Shown here piece by piece: positions 20,549-30,976 of a stretch of 64,000 nucleotides of DNA; position 1 is the first letter of the stretch; each line of letters begins with the position of its first letter. Source of the stretch: Mycobacterium stomatepiae (GTDB lineage: Bacteria; Actinomycetota; Actinomycetes; Mycobacteriales; Mycobacteriaceae); contig NZ_AP022587.1 in NCBI RefSeq assembly GCF_010731715.1, forward strand, positions 3,224,001 to 3,288,000, given 5' to 3'. The notes beneath the pieces were generated by a model. It had not been told where the DNA came from, ran no database searches, and saw nothing but the letters and a program-made list of their open reading frames with translations. The position numbers and the translations under genes are program-made.

Positions 20549-21342
20549 GCAACGTGAGCTGGGTGCAGAATCTGGCCGAGGTGTCCGGCGCCTCGGTTTT
20601 GGTTCTAGCCGTGGTGCATTCGGTCGCGTTCACCATCGGCAGGCGCATCGGCCGCTACAACGTCGTCGACGTGGCGTGGGGCATCGGCTTCGTCGCGATC
20701 GCCGCCGTCGCCGCGGCACTCGGCCAAGGCGCGGAGATCCGGCGCTGGCTGCTGCTGGCGCTGGTGACGATCTGGGGCGCGCGGCTGAGCTGGCACATCC
20801 ACCGCAAGACGGCCGGCAAGGGCGAGGATCCGCGCTATGCCGCGATGTTGCGCCACGCCACGACCGCAACGGTGGTGCGCAAAGTCTTTGTGCTGCAGGC
20901 GTTGATCACCTGGTTCGTCTCCTTCCCCCTGCAACTCTCGGCGGTGACCGGACCCACCCCGACACCCCTCACCGCGGCGCTGGGTGTCACGGTGTGGTTG
21001 GTGGGGATCACCTTCGAAGCGGTGGGCGACCGGCAGCTGGCGGTGTTCAAGTCCGACCCGGCCAATCGGGGCGTGGTGATGGACCGTGGCCTGTGGGCGT
21101 GGACGCGTCACCCCAACTACTTCGGCGACGCCACCGTGTGGTGGGGGCTGTGGCTGATCACCCTCAACAGTTGGTGGTCGTTGGCGACCGTAGGCTCGCC
21201 CCTGCTGATGACGTACTTCCTGGTTTACGTGACCGGTGCCCGGCTGACCGAGAAATTGATGGCCGGCCGGCCCGGCTTCGCGGAATATCAGCAAAGAACC
21301 GCGTGTTTTGTCCCACGACCACCGCGGCCGGCACGGCGGTAA
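20545..21342 (+). CDS. DUF1295 steroid 5-alpha-reductase-like membrane protein (Rv0446c-like)
   Basis: A 265-residue integral membrane protein with about six helices and the DUF1295 signature: WGARLSWHIHRK, then GLWAWTRHPNYFGD and the C-terminal GRPGFAEYQQRT. The fold is related to steroid 5-alpha-reductases and isoprenylcysteine methyltransferases, suggesting reduction of a lipid double bond, but no substrate is known. It overlaps ufaA1 by four bases and precedes sigK by 45 bases. Confidence 0.88.
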   Translation: MSNVSWVQNLAEVSGASVLVLAVVHSVAFTIGRRIGRYNVVDVAWGIGFVAIAAVAAALGQGAEIRRWLLLALVTIWGARLSWHIHRKTAGKGEDPRYAAMLRHATTATVVRKVFVLQALITWFVSFPLQLSAVTGPTPTPLTAALGVTVWLVGITFEAVGDRQLAVFKSDPANRGVVMDRGLWAWTRHPNYFGDATVWWGLWLITLNSWWSLATVGSPLLMTYFLVYVTGARLTEKLMAGRPGFAEYQQRTACFVPRPPRPARR

Positions 21343-21387
21343 CCGCCGACCGATGCGGCCAGGTCGGGAGGAATAGGCTACTCGACA

Positions 21388-21951
21388 ATGACCGGATTGC
21401 CGCAGCTGAGCAGCGACCTGGATCAGTTGCTGCGCGAGGTCGCGCGTGGCGACACCCAGGCTTTCGCCGCCGTCTACGACCTGACCAAGAGCCGGGTGTT
21501 CGGGCTGGTGATCCGGGTGCTGCGCGACGCCGGCTACAGCGAGGAAACCACCCAGGAGATCTATCTCGAGGTGTGGCGCTCGGCGTCCGAATACGACTCG
21601 GCTCGAGGCTCGGCCCTGTCCTGGCTGCTGACCATGGCGCATCGGCGCGCCATCGACCGGGTGCGCTCCGAGGAAGCCGGCAGCCGCCGCGAGTCGCGCT
21701 ACGGTGCGGCCAATGTGGACACCGACCACGATGTGGTCGCCGACTCGGCGATCGCCGGTGACGAGCAGCGCCGGGTGGCCGACTGTCTGGGATCGCTGAC
21801 CGACGCCCAGCGGCAGTGCATCGAGCTCGCCTACTACGGCGGACTGACCTATACCGAGGTGTCGCAGCGGCTGGCCGCCAACCTGTCGACGATCAAATCC
21901 CGCATTCGCGACGCGCTGCGCGGGCTGCGTAACTGCCTGGACGTGCCATGA
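21388..21951 (+). CDS. sigK: ECF sigma factor SigK
   Basis: A 187-residue extracytoplasmic-function sigma factor. Region 2 spans about residues 22-95 ([20 protein letters not shown], then [13 protein letters not shown] and [16 protein letters not shown]). Region 4 spans about 130-180 ([21 protein letters not shown], then [15 protein letters not shown]). The start follows a GGGAGGAAT ribosome site. Length equals Mtb SigK. It directs transcription of secreted-antigen and redox genes in the tubercle bacilli. Two SigK-type promoters in this window mark dipZ and this operon as targets. The four-base overlap with rskA couples synthesis of the sigma and anti-sigma factors. Confidence 0.97.
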   Translation: MTGLPQLSSDLDQLLREVARGDTQAFAAVYDLTKSRVFGLVIRVLRDAGYSEETTQEIYLEVWRSASEYDSARGSALSWLLTMAHRRAIDRVRSEEAGSRRESRYGAANVDTDHDVVADSAIAGDEQRRVADCLGSLTDAQRQCIELAYYGGLTYTEVSQRLAANLSTIKSRIRDALRGLRNCLDVP

Positions 21952-22649
21952 CCGAACCCACCGACTTCGAGCTGCTCGAGCTGGCCACGCCGTATGCCCT
22001 GCACGCGGTGTCCGACGAGGAGCGCGCCGACATCGACCGGCGGATCGCGACCGCGCCGGCGTCGATCGGGACGGCCTTCGCCGAGGAAGTCCGCGCCGTG
22101 CGCGAAACGATGGCCGTCGTCTCGGCCTCGACCATCACCGAACCGCCGGCGCATCTGCGGGCCACCGTGCTGGCCCTGGCCACTCCGCGTCGTCAGAAGA
22201 GCCAAAATCGTTGGCGCACAACAGCATTGATATCCGTCGCGGCGGCGATCGTGGCGGGGCTGACGGCGTTCGGCGTGCAGACGCTGTTGCGCCCGGCGCC
22301 GACGCAGTCGGTGGCCGCGCGGGTGATGGCGGCCCCGGACGTGCGGACGGTGTCGCGCCCGCTGGCCAACGGGACGGCCACGGTGGTGTTCTCCCGCGAC
22401 CGCGGCGCCGGAGTGCTGGTGATGAACAATGTGCCGCCACCGACTCCCGGCACCGTCTATCAGATGTGGTTGATCGACGCCAACGGCCCGACGTCCGCCG
22501 GCACGATGAACACCGCGGCCGTCTCGCCCTCGACGACGGCGACGCTGAGCAACCTCGGAAAGTCGACCGCCCTGGCGTTCACCGTCGAACCCGGCACGGG
22601 CTCCCCACAGCCGACCAGCCCGATCTTGGCGACCCTGCCGCTGAGCTAA
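21948..22649 (+). CDS. rskA: Anti-sigma-K factor RskA
   Basis: A 233-residue single-pass membrane anti-sigma factor. The cytoplasmic N-terminal domain (about residues 1-80: [20 protein letters not shown]) binds SigK. The membrane helix is at about 91-113 ([14 protein letters not shown]). The extracytoplasmic C-terminal half has the RskA fold ([35 protein letters not shown]). Release of SigK needs stepwise proteolysis of this protein. All regions look intact. Its stop overlaps the stop of the convergent gene by three bases. Confidence 0.96.
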   Translation: MTEPTDFELLELATPYALHAVSDEERADIDRRIATAPASIGTAFAEEVRAVRETMAVVSASTITEPPAHLRATVLALATPRRQKSQNRWRTTALISVAAAIVAGLTAFGVQTLLRPAPTQSVAARVMAAPDVRTVSRPLANGTATVVFSRDRGAGVLVMNNVPPPTPGTVYQMWLIDANGPTSAGTMNTAAVSPSTTATLSNLGKSTALAFTVEPGTGSPQPTSPILATLPLS

Positions 22650-23494
22650 GCCTTCTTCCTGAACAGGCTGCCCAGCACCGCGACGATCACGCCGAAGACC
22701 ACCAGGCCCGCGCCGGCGGCCAAGGTCAGGATCAGCCAGTCCCGCATTCCGAGTTCGGCGGTGCGCACCATGGCGTCGGCGATCTGGCGGATGTCGCCCG
22801 TGGTGCGATTCAGCGCGTCGTTGACGTAGCGGGCACCGACCTGCAAGCCGGCCCAGCCGGCAGCCCCGACCAGCAGCGCCGAGACACCGAGGGCGGTCAG
22901 CGCCCTGCCGCGGCGCCGCGCGGCGAGCAGCGTCAGCAGCGCGCACGCCCCGCACGCCGCGACCGCACCGAGGCTCGCCCACCTGCCCCAGGCGGGAACC
23001 CGGCTGAGTTCTCCCTGCTGCAGCGAATGCGGCACCGACGCAGTCAGCGGAACGGTCAGGGTGGCGGGCGCCTGCACGTTGTGTTCGGCCAGGATCTGCT
23101 GAAACGCAGGGTCGTTGAGCATCGGGGCGATGTCGATCGCCCAGGAATCTCCGGATTCCGCATCGGCGAACAGCCAGCGGTGCGCGGCCCGGTTCGCCGT
23201 GGCGAACATCGGCGGGAAGGCCGGGCCGGCCGTGTATGCGGCGGCCGCGTCATGCACTTGCGCGCTGTCGACCGGATAGCGTCCGCCGCCGTGCTGGGCG
23301 ATCAGCGTCATCGTCCGGGTGGTGAGCTCGCCGGCCATCGCGGACTGCAGGACGGGCTCGCCCGCCGCCTTCTGCGCCAACGCCGCGTAGCCGTTCTCGT
23401 CGACGAGGTTGAGCTGCACCCATGCCACGGGGGCCGCCACGGCTAGCGCGACCGTGGTGGCGAGCCACAGCGTCAGCGTCGCAAGGAATCGCAC
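22646..23494 (-). CDS. Conserved membrane protein of unknown function
   Basis: A 282-residue protein with an N-terminal membrane anchor (residues 5-27), an extracytoplasmic domain of about 140 residues rich in Ala, Pro and Thr, then three membrane segments at about 174-192, 196-218 and 252-275, and a short basic tail (FRKKA). The layout resembles actinobacterial integral membrane proteins of no known role. The TAG stop overlaps the TAA of the convergent rskA gene. It lies after the DinB-like gene on the same strand with a nine-base gap. Confidence 0.75.
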   Translation of the reverse strand: MRFLATLTLWLATTVALAVAAPVAWVQLNLVDENGYAALAQKAAGEPVLQSAMAGELTTRTMTLIAQHGGGRYPVDSAQVHDAAAAYTAGPAFPPMFATANRAAHRWLFADAESGDSWAIDIAPMLNDPAFQQILAEHNVQAPATLTVPLTASVPHSLQQGELSRVPAWGRWASLGAVAACGACALLTLLAARRRGRALTALGVSALLVGAAGWAGLQVGARYVNDALNRTTGDIRQIADAMVRTAELGMRDWLILTLAAGAGLVVFGVIVAVLGSLFRKKA

Positions 23495-23503
23495 GCCGTC
23501 AAT

Positions 23504-24019
23504 CTACGACGCGATGCCCCGAACGTAGGCGGCTTGGCCGAGGTGCTGGGCGCAGTCGTCGATGATGCTCACCAACCGCGCGCTGGCCGTCACCGGCGGC
23601 TCCCAATTGGTGTCGACGACGCGGGACAACTCGTCGGCGGTGACGCCGGCGATGTACTCACACGAAAGCTTGTGCACCGCGTGGTAGTAGCCGGACAGCA
23701 GGTCGGCGGGGGCGCGCACCTTCGCGACGTCCGCGGCGCTGTGGCCGTAGCCGGTGTCGCGGCGCGGCAGGTCCAGCGCGAAGCGGTCGACCCAGCCGTC
23801 TCGGGTCCAGACCTCCTCGACGCCGGCCACGTGGGCCAGCTGGATGTCCTGCACCCGGGCGCTGTGCCAGATCAGCCAGGCGATGGTGTTGGCGTCCGGC
23901 GCCGGTCGATAGTTGGACAGCTCGTCAGTCAGTCCCTCGGTGAGCTCGTCGACGTGTTCGATCAACCGGGTGAACGCATCACGGAGTAACTCGCGGGCGG
24001 CAGCATCGGTATCCGACAT
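23504..24019 (-). CDS. DinB superfamily protein, DUF664-type (Rv0443-like)
   Basis: A 171-residue four-helix-bundle DinB/YfiT-like protein. Histidines suited to metal binding are in WLIWHSARVQDIQL, YYHAVHKL and DCAQHLGQAAYVRG. The fold is shared by mycothiol- or bacillithiol-dependent S-transferases; whether this one uses mycothiol is unknown. The ATG at 24019 is chosen by family length (171 residues, as in Mtb Rv0443). It starts ten bases after the VOC gene. Confidence 0.85.
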   Translation of the reverse strand: MSDTDAAARELLRDAFTRLIEHVDELTEGLTDELSNYRPAPDANTIAWLIWHSARVQDIQLAHVAGVEEVWTRDGWVDRFALDLPRRDTGYGHSAADVAKVRAPADLLSGYYHAVHKLSCEYIAGVTADELSRVVDTNWEPPVTASARLVSIIDDCAQHLGQAAYVRGIAS

Positions 24020-24029
24020 ACCAACGACA

Positions 24030-24410
24030 CTACGAGCCCGAAGAAGCGCCGTGGTAGACCGCTTCGACGTTGTTGCCGTCCGGATCGCGCACGAACGCAC
24101 CGAAGTAGCCGGGGTGATATTCCGGCCACAACCTGGGCTCGTGGAGCGACTCGGCACCCAGTCCCAGCGCCGCCTCGTGGAACGCCCGCACGGCATTTTC
24201 GTCGGCGGCCGCAAAAGCGATGTGGTTCTCCCGATTGGATCCCATTTCGGCCCCCTGGGCGATCCAAAATGCCGGCTTGCCGTCACGGCCGTATCCGATG
24301 GCCTCACCGAAATCCAGCTGCCGGGAGTAACCCAGGACCGCCAGCACGGTGTCGTAGAAAGTCTGGGATTTCGGGTAGTCAGCGCAGTTGATACCGATGT
24401 GGTCGATCAC
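24030..24410 (-). CDS. VOC (glyoxalase/dioxygenase fold) protein
   Basis: A 126-residue vicinal-oxygen-chelate protein. It opens with VIDHIGINCADYPKSQTFYD and ends with FVRDPDGNNVEAVYHG; H4, the central HIAFAA and the terminal Glu are candidate metal ligands. GTG at 24410 gives the usual family N-terminus. Substrate is unknown. It is divergent from the deacylase gene with 45 bases between starts and probably forms an operon with the DinB-like gene. Confidence 0.83.
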   Translation of the reverse strand: MIDHIGINCADYPKSQTFYDTVLAVLGYSRQLDFGEAIGYGRDGKPAFWIAQGAEMGSNRENHIAFAAADENAVRAFHEAALGLGAESLHEPRLWPEYHPGYFGAFVRDPDGNNVEAVYHGASSGS

Positions 24411-24455
24411 GAATTGATCGTGGCACGACTTCCGGCACGGTCGTAGATTGAGTAG

Positions 24456-26195
24456 GTGATCTATGACCTTCTGCTTCGCAATGGCACGATCGTCGACGGG
24501 CTGGGGGGTGAGCCGTACGTCGGCGACGTCGGGGTAACCGGCGGGGTCATTACCGCGGTCGGTTCCGACGGCATTCTCAGCGGCGAGACCGCAGAGCGCG
24601 AGATCGACGCGACCGGCCTGCTGATCACGCCGGGCTTCGTCGACCTGCACACGCACTACGACGGCCAGTCCATCTGGTCGGAGCGCCTGACCCCCTCCTC
24701 GGCGCGCGGGGTGACCACCGTGGTGATGGGTAACTGCGGCGTCGGGTTCGCGCCATGCCGTCAGGAAGACCACGACGTGCTCGTCGACGTGATGGCTGGG
24801 GTCGAAGACATCCCGGGCGTCGTGATGACCGACGGCCTGCCGTGGAGCTGGGAGACCTTCCCCGAGTACCTCGACGCGCTGGAATCGGGCCGGCGTGACA
24901 TCGACGTGGCCGCCTATCTTCCGCATTCGCCGCTGCGGGTCTACGTGATGGGCCAGCGCGGCGCCAACCGCGAAGCGGCCACCGCCGACGACCTGGCGAA
25001 GATGCGGGCGCTGGCCAAGGAGGCCATGGAGGTCGGGGCGCTGGGCTTCGCGTCGTCGCGGCTGACCATCCACAAGACCGAAAGCGGTTCGCCCATCCCG
25101 AGTTACGACGCCGCCCGCGAGGAGATCGATGAAATCGCCAAGGGCGTCGTCGACGGCGGCGGCGGGCTGCTGCAGTTCGTGCCCGACATTCCGGCCGGTG
25201 GCTACCAGCCGGTGCTGCAGACGGTGTTCGACGTTGCCGAGGAGGTCGGACTGCCGGTCACCTTCACTCTGGTCGTCGCCAACGCCGGCGACCCGACGTG
25301 GCCCGACGCGATCAACATGGTCGAGAAGGCCAACGCCGCCGGCGGCGACATCACTGCCCAGCTGCTGCCGCGCCCGATCGGGTTGATCATCGGGCTGCAG
25401 CTCACCGCCAACCCGTTCGTGCTGTACCCCAGCTACCAGGAGATCGCGCATCTGCCGCTGGCCGAGCGGGTCGCCGAGATGCGCAAGCCCGAGGTCCGCG
25501 CCCGCATCCTGGCCGACAAGCCCGGCGAGGGGCACCCGATCCTCTACGTCGCGCAGATGTGGGACTGGATCTTCCCGCTCGGCGAGAACCCCAACTACGA
25601 GCCGGACCCGGCGGACAGCATCGGCGCCCGGGCCAGGGCCCGCGGGGTGAACCCGATGGAGGAGGCCTACGACCGGCTACTCGACGACGACGGCCGCGCC
25701 ATGCTCCTGGTCGCGACTAGCAACATGGAGCGCAACACGCTGAACACCGTCGGCGAGCTGCTGCACCGCGACCACGTAGTGCTCGGCCTCGGCGATGGCG
25801 GCGCCCACTACGGGATGATCTGCGACGCCAGCTACTCGACGTTCTTCCTGACGCACTGGGCGCGGGACCGGGCATCCGGGCGCTTCTCGGTTCCCGAGGC
25901 CGTCCGCGAGCTGACGTCGGTTCCGGCCCGGGTCGCCGGGCTGGCCGATCGCGGCCGAATCGCGGTCGGATACAAGGCCGATCTCAACGTGATCGACCAC
26001 GCCGCGCTGCGCCTGCACAAGCCGGTGATCACCTACGACCTGCCCGCCGGTGGGCGCCGCCTGGACCAGACCGCGGACGGCTATGTCGCTACGATTGTGT
26101 CCGGTGAGGTGATCGCCGAAAACGGCAAACCCACCGATGCACGCCCCGGAAAGCTGGTCCGCGGACGCCAAACCGCGCCTGCACCCGCGCCATAA
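24456..26195 (+). CDS. N-acyl-D-amino-acid deacylase-like amidohydrolase
   Basis: A 579-residue amidohydrolase of the D-aminoacylase/dihydroorotase-like group. The metal-binding start of the barrel is PGFVDLHTHYDGQ. Further landmarks are TTVVMGNCGVGFAP, a substrate-side LGFASSR, and the terminal GDGGAHYGMICD and GRIAVGYKADLNVID, typical of the family's closing beta-sandwich. It probably hydrolyses an N-acyl amide; the true substrate is unknown. The start is GTG at 24456. It is not recognised as part of the equivalent Mtb interval, so it may be a local addition. Confidence 0.85.
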   Translation: MIYDLLLRNGTIVDGLGGEPYVGDVGVTGGVITAVGSDGILSGETAEREIDATGLLITPGFVDLHTHYDGQSIWSERLTPSSARGVTTVVMGNCGVGFAPCRQEDHDVLVDVMAGVEDIPGVVMTDGLPWSWETFPEYLDALESGRRDIDVAAYLPHSPLRVYVMGQRGANREAATADDLAKMRALAKEAMEVGALGFASSRLTIHKTESGSPIPSYDAAREEIDEIAKGVVDGGGGLLQFVPDIPAGGYQPVLQTVFDVAEEVGLPVTFTLVVANAGDPTWPDAINMVEKANAAGGDITAQLLPRPIGLIIGLQLTANPFVLYPSYQEIAHLPLAERVAEMRKPEVRARILADKPGEGHPILYVAQMWDWIFPLGENPNYEPDPADSIGARARARGVNPMEEAYDRLLDDDGRAMLLVATSNMERNTLNTVGELLHRDHVVLGLGDGGAHYGMICDASYSTFFLTHWARDRASGRFSVPEAVRELTSVPARVAGLADRGRIAVGYKADLNVIDHAALRLHKPVITYDLPAGGRRLDQTADGYVATIVSGEVIAENGKPTDARPGKLVRGRQTAPAPAP

Positions 26196-26233
26196 CGCCA
26201 CGAAGAAGGGCCCGTCCCGGTTAAGTTATTGCA

Positions 26234-27073
26234 GTGACGAGCCCGCATTTTGCGTGGTTGCCGCCAGAGATCAATTCGGCCCTCCTTTACGCCGGTCCTG
26301 GATCGGCGCCGCTGCATGCTGCTGCGGAAGCCTGGGATGGGCTAGCCGAGAACCTGACCTCGTCCGCATCTTCGTTCTTCTCCGTCGCATCGGATCTGGC
26401 CAACGGGTCATGGCAGGGCCCGTCAGCCACCGCGATGCTGGCCGTCGCGACCCAATACGTGAGCTGGCTCAAGGCGGCGGCGGCCCAGGCCGAAGCGACC
26501 TCCAGCCAGGCCTCGGCCATCGCGGGCGCGTTCGAGACGGCACTGTCGGCCACGGTGCAGCCGGCGGTGGTCAACGCCAATCGCGCCTTGGTGCGGGCAT
26601 TGGCGTCGCAGAACCATCTGGGGCAGAACGCCCCCACGATCATGGACATCGAGTCCGCCTACGAGCAGATGTGGGCCACCGACGTGGCGGCGATGTCCGG
26701 GTATCACGCCGACGCGTCCGCGGCCGCCGAGCAGATGGCGCCGTGGCAGAACGTGATGCAAAACCTCGGCATGCAGTTCAACAACGGCGACCTGATCTTC
26801 GGGCCGCACTCGGGCACCGGGAACTTGGCGCACCACATCAACACGCTGGCCAACCTCGATCACACCGGCAGCCATGTCGGGTCCTGGCTGACCGACGCTC
26901 CGGGTACCGGATTCGCCCATGCCGTCACGAGCGGCCCGAGTTCGGCCGACCTCAGTGCGAGCCTGCTCAACTCGCCGACCGCGGGCACGGGTTTCAACCC
27001 GGGCACTGCGAACCTGGGCCTGCTCAACAACCTGGGCTCGGGCACCATCCCGACGGGTTTGACGGCGGACTGA
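26234..27073 (+). CDS. PPE family protein, short
   Basis: A 279-residue PPE protein. The N-terminal PPE domain (about 1-175) begins [18 protein letters not shown], carries the WxG-type SWQGPSA turn and ends near MAPWQNVMQ. Only about 100 residues follow, ending in an N-x-G-like run ([17 protein letters not shown]) resembling one to two units of the MPTR repeat found in long PPE proteins. Mtb has PPE10 (487 residues) at this position, so this is a shortened version. PPE proteins are exported by ESX systems; no PE partner gene lies beside it. GTG start. Confidence 0.9.
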   Translation: MTSPHFAWLPPEINSALLYAGPGSAPLHAAAEAWDGLAENLTSSASSFFSVASDLANGSWQGPSATAMLAVATQYVSWLKAAAAQAEATSSQASAIAGAFETALSATVQPAVVNANRALVRALASQNHLGQNAPTIMDIESAYEQMWATDVAAMSGYHADASAAAEQMAPWQNVMQNLGMQFNNGDLIFGPHSGTGNLAHHINTLANLDHTGSHVGSWLTDAPGTGFAHAVTSGPSSADLSASLLNSPTAGTGFNPGTANLGLLNNLGSGTIPTGLTAD

Positions 27074-27104
27074 CGATTCGCCGGCGGCGCCTATCCTCGA
27101 GAGC

Positions 27105-27503
27105 ATGCGCACGAAGAAGAGGGTGGACCTGGAGAAGCTGGCCGCCGCCCTGCCCGACTACCCGTTCGCGTACCTGATCACCGTCGACGACGGATACCGC
27201 GTGCATACCGTGACGGTCGAACCGCGGCTGCGCGACGGGTCCGTCCTCGACGTCGGTCCGATCGGCGGGCGCACCCGCGAAAACCTCACCCAGCGCGGCG
27301 ATGTCACGCTGCTGTGGCCGCCGCGCGAGCCGGGCGGCTATTCGCTGATCGTCGACGGTCGTGCCGATGTCGACGAATCCGGCTCCGAGACGGTCCGGTT
27401 GGATGTGGTGCCTACCCGCGCCCTGCTGCACCGCGACGCCGACTCCGCCACCGCGGCCAAAGGCGAGCTGCACGACTGCGTGGTGTTCTCGCTGCCGGCC
27501 TGA
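27105..27503 (+). CDS. PNPOx-like small protein (Rv0441c-like), paralogue 1
   Basis: A 132-residue protein with the look of a split-barrel flavin/pyridoxamine-oxidase-like fold: [21 protein letters not shown] near the N-terminus and [19 protein letters not shown] in the middle. The second block is repeated almost word for word in the protein at 28046-28420, so the two arose by local duplication. Function unknown; the family includes FMN- and F420-binding enzymes. Confidence 0.8.
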   Translation: MRTKKRVDLEKLAAALPDYPFAYLITVDDGYRVHTVTVEPRLRDGSVLDVGPIGGRTRENLTQRGDVTLLWPPREPGGYSLIVDGRADVDESGSETVRLDVVPTRALLHRDADSATAAKGELHDCVVFSLPA

Positions 27504-27590
27504 CCTCGTACGGTCGTTCGCGGTAGCCGCGTCGCGACCGTCTGCTGCGCAAGCTTGGTGAGAGCCGCGCGGATAACCTGCCGGTCCCGC

Positions 27591-27965
27591 CTAGCCGGAC
27601 AGCGCGTTGAACAAGGCCGCCAATTGATCGGGCGACACCGAGTTGTTGCATTGGCTGCGCAGGTCGAGCAAGGGCTGCGCGATACCCTTCAGCTCCAACG
27701 CCTCGCCGGGATGACTGAGGAAGTAGCCACGCACGGACGACTTCGCGTCGGCGGGCGATTGGTTGACCGCTGCGGTCAGCACATTGTTGGCATCGGGATG
27801 GCCGTCGAGGTATCCGCTCGCCGCGTTGAGAACCCCGCTGGCGGTGGCGGCGACCCCGCTCGCCGAGCACGGATCGGGTGCGGCACCCGCGGTCGGCGCG
27901 ATCATGAGGCACGCAACGCTACCGGGGATCACTCCAAGAACTGTGCGCCATAACAATTTGCTCAC
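27591..27965 (-). CDS. Secreted haemophore-like (mycobacterial haem-binding) protein
   Basis: A 124-residue exported protein. A signal peptide (KLLWRTVLGVIPGSVACLMI, cleavage near AGAA-P) precedes a small helical domain with two conserved cysteines, in DPCSASG and SQCNNS. The layout matches mycobacterial haemophore family proteins (Rv0203 type), which pick up haem outside the cell; haem binding here is inferred from family. GTG 27965 is taken as the start since upstream residues do not fit a signal peptide. It lies antisense between the two paralogous genes. Confidence 0.8.
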   Translation of the reverse strand: MSKLLWRTVLGVIPGSVACLMIAPTAGAAPDPCSASGVAATASGVLNAASGYLDGHPDANNVLTAAVNQSPADAKSSVRGYFLSHPGEALELKGIAQPLLDLRSQCNNSVSPDQLAALFNALSG

Positions 27966-28045
27966 TGCGTGGTCCCTTCGTCCCGAACTGCTCGAATGTT
28001 CAGTACACCAATTACCCACATCGCTCGTCGCCGTATCCTCGCGTC

Positions 28046-28420
28046 ATGAGCGTGAAAGTGGATCTCGATCAACTGGCCGGCGCGCTGGCCGACTTCACGT
28101 TCGCCTACCTGATCACCTTCGGCGACGGCCGTCACGCGCACGCCGTGGCGGTGGATCCGATGCTCATCGACGGCGTGTTCGAAGCCGGCTCCATCGGGAA
28201 CAGCACGCGCAACAACATCGCCCGGCACGACGCGATCACGCTGGTCTGGCCGCCGCGCGAACCGGGCGGCTACTCGCTGATCGTCGACGGCACGGGTCTG
28301 ATCGGTGACGACGCGCTGCGAGTGGTGCCGAGTCGCGCGGTCCTCCACCGCAAGGCGGGGCCGGGGGCGGTGACCAAACCCGGCTGCAAGGACGACTGCC
28401 TGCGCCTAGAGCAGTCCTGA
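28046..28420 (+). CDS. PNPOx-like small protein, paralogue 2
   Basis: A 124-residue relative of the 27105-27503 product. The shared blocks are FAYLITFGDGRHAHAVAVDP and [16 protein letters not shown]. The C-terminus differs (KPGCKDDCLRLEQS, with two cysteines). A role in flavin- or F420-type chemistry is only a family guess. It has its own upstream gap and converges on groEL2. Confidence 0.8.
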   Translation: MSVKVDLDQLAGALADFTFAYLITFGDGRHAHAVAVDPMLIDGVFEAGSIGNSTRNNIARHDAITLVWPPREPGGYSLIVDGTGLIGDDALRVVPSRAVLHRKAGPGAVTKPGCKDDCLRLEQS

Positions 28421-28429
28421 CACACGAAA

Positions 28430-28465
28430 AAGCCCGGACCACTGGGGTTTCCAGGGGCCGGGCTT
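28430..28465 (-). terminator. groEL2 intrinsic terminator
   Basis: AAGCCCGG and CCGGGCTT form a stem with a 20-base loop. Read on the minus strand, downstream of groEL2, the stem is followed directly by a T run (CTTTTTCG), a classical intrinsic terminator. It may also stop the convergent gene from the other side. Confidence 0.75.
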
Positions 28466-28496
28466 CTTCAGTGAGTCGGGCGTTTCCGCTCTGGAC

Positions 28497-30212
<1,716 letters not shown>

Positions 30213-30225
30213 TCACCGTCCCGAC

Positions 30226-30252
30226 CTAGCACTCGCGAGTCGCGAGTGCCAA
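30226..30252. promoter_or_regulatory. CIRCE operator 1 of groEL2
   Basis: CTAGCACTC-N9-GAGTGCCAA closely matches the HrcA-binding CIRCE consensus TTAGCACTC-N9-GAGTGCTAA. It lies about 105 bases upstream of the groEL2 start. Confidence 0.92.
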
Positions 30253-30260
30253 CGTCATTC

Positions 30261-30287
30261 TTAGCACTCGCCTATGCCGAGTGCAAG
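30261..30287. promoter_or_regulatory. CIRCE operator 2 of groEL2
   Basis: TTAGCACTC-N9-GAGTGCAAG has a perfect left arm and a right arm with two changes. It is centred 35 bases from operator 1, giving a tandem HrcA site. It ends 13 bases before the 3' end of the next minus-strand gene. Confidence 0.88.
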
Positions 30288-30300
30288 AAGACCCCGGCCG

Positions 30301-30867
30301 CTATCGCCCAGCGCGTAAACCGTCGACGACGACGTCGGTGACCCGTTCGGCCAACTCGGCGTTGTAGGCCTCCATCGCTTGGCAGCCGACCAGGATCGTC
30401 TTCAGCTCGCGCACGCCGATGTCGGGCCGCGCGGTGCCCGCCTGCTGCGCGGCGCGCAGCAGCTCGTCGAGCAGCACCAGGAAGGCGTCCTCGGCGTTGG
30501 GCGCGACCGCCGCGACGTCGATGCCGAAGCCGGCCAGGGCGTCGACCAAGCCGCGGTCCGCCGCGCCCCACTGCAGCACCAGCGAGCGCAGGTAGGCGAA
30601 GAGCGCATCGCCAGGACCGGCGGATTCCAGTAGGGCGTGTCCGTCGTCGACCAGGTGCTGCATGCGGTCCTCGATCACCGCCTGGAACAGCGCCTCCTTG
30701 GTCGGAAAGTGTCGATAGACGGTGCCTGCCCCGACGCCCGCGCGTCGGGCGATCTCGTCGATCGGCACCGACAGGCCCTCGGCGGCGAAGGTGTCATAGG
30801 CGACTTCCAGCACGCGCGCCCGGTTTCGCGCCGCGTCGGCACGCATCCGACGTTCGGGCTGCGCCAT
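30301..30867 (-). CDS. TetR family regulator
   Basis: A 188-residue TetR regulator. The helix-turn-helix is at about residues 36-57 (IDEIARRAGVGAGTVYRHFP). The C-terminal ligand domain is helical and Ala/Leu-rich. It is divergent from the SDR gene, with 109 bases between starts containing an inverted repeat, so it probably represses that gene and itself. Its ligand is unknown. Confidence 0.88.
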   Translation of the reverse strand: MAQPERRMRADAARNRARVLEVAYDTFAAEGLSVPIDEIARRAGVGAGTVYRHFPTKEALFQAVIEDRMQHLVDDGHALLESAGPGDALFAYLRSLVLQWGAADRGLVDALAGFGIDVAAVAPNAEDAFLVLLDELLRAAQQAGTARPDIGVRELKTILVGCQAMEAYNAELAERVTDVVVDGLRAGR

Positions 30868-30900
30868 CTATGTCACCAGCCAATCCCAATTGACATTGCA

Positions 30901-30953
30901 AAACGGGGCGCACGTTCCGTATAGCGAAGTCAACCGGAGCGATCGCCCCGTTT
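30901..30953. promoter_or_regulatory. Inverted repeat between divergent TetR and SDR genes
   Basis: AAACGGGGCG (30901-30910) and its exact complement CGCCCCGTTT (30944-30953) are separated by 33 bases in the divergent promoter region. They may be two operator arms for the TetR protein, or a hairpin in the SDR leader. The spacing is long for a single TetR dimer. Confidence 0.4.
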
Positions 30954-30976
30954 ATTTTACTAGTAAGGAGTTTGGC

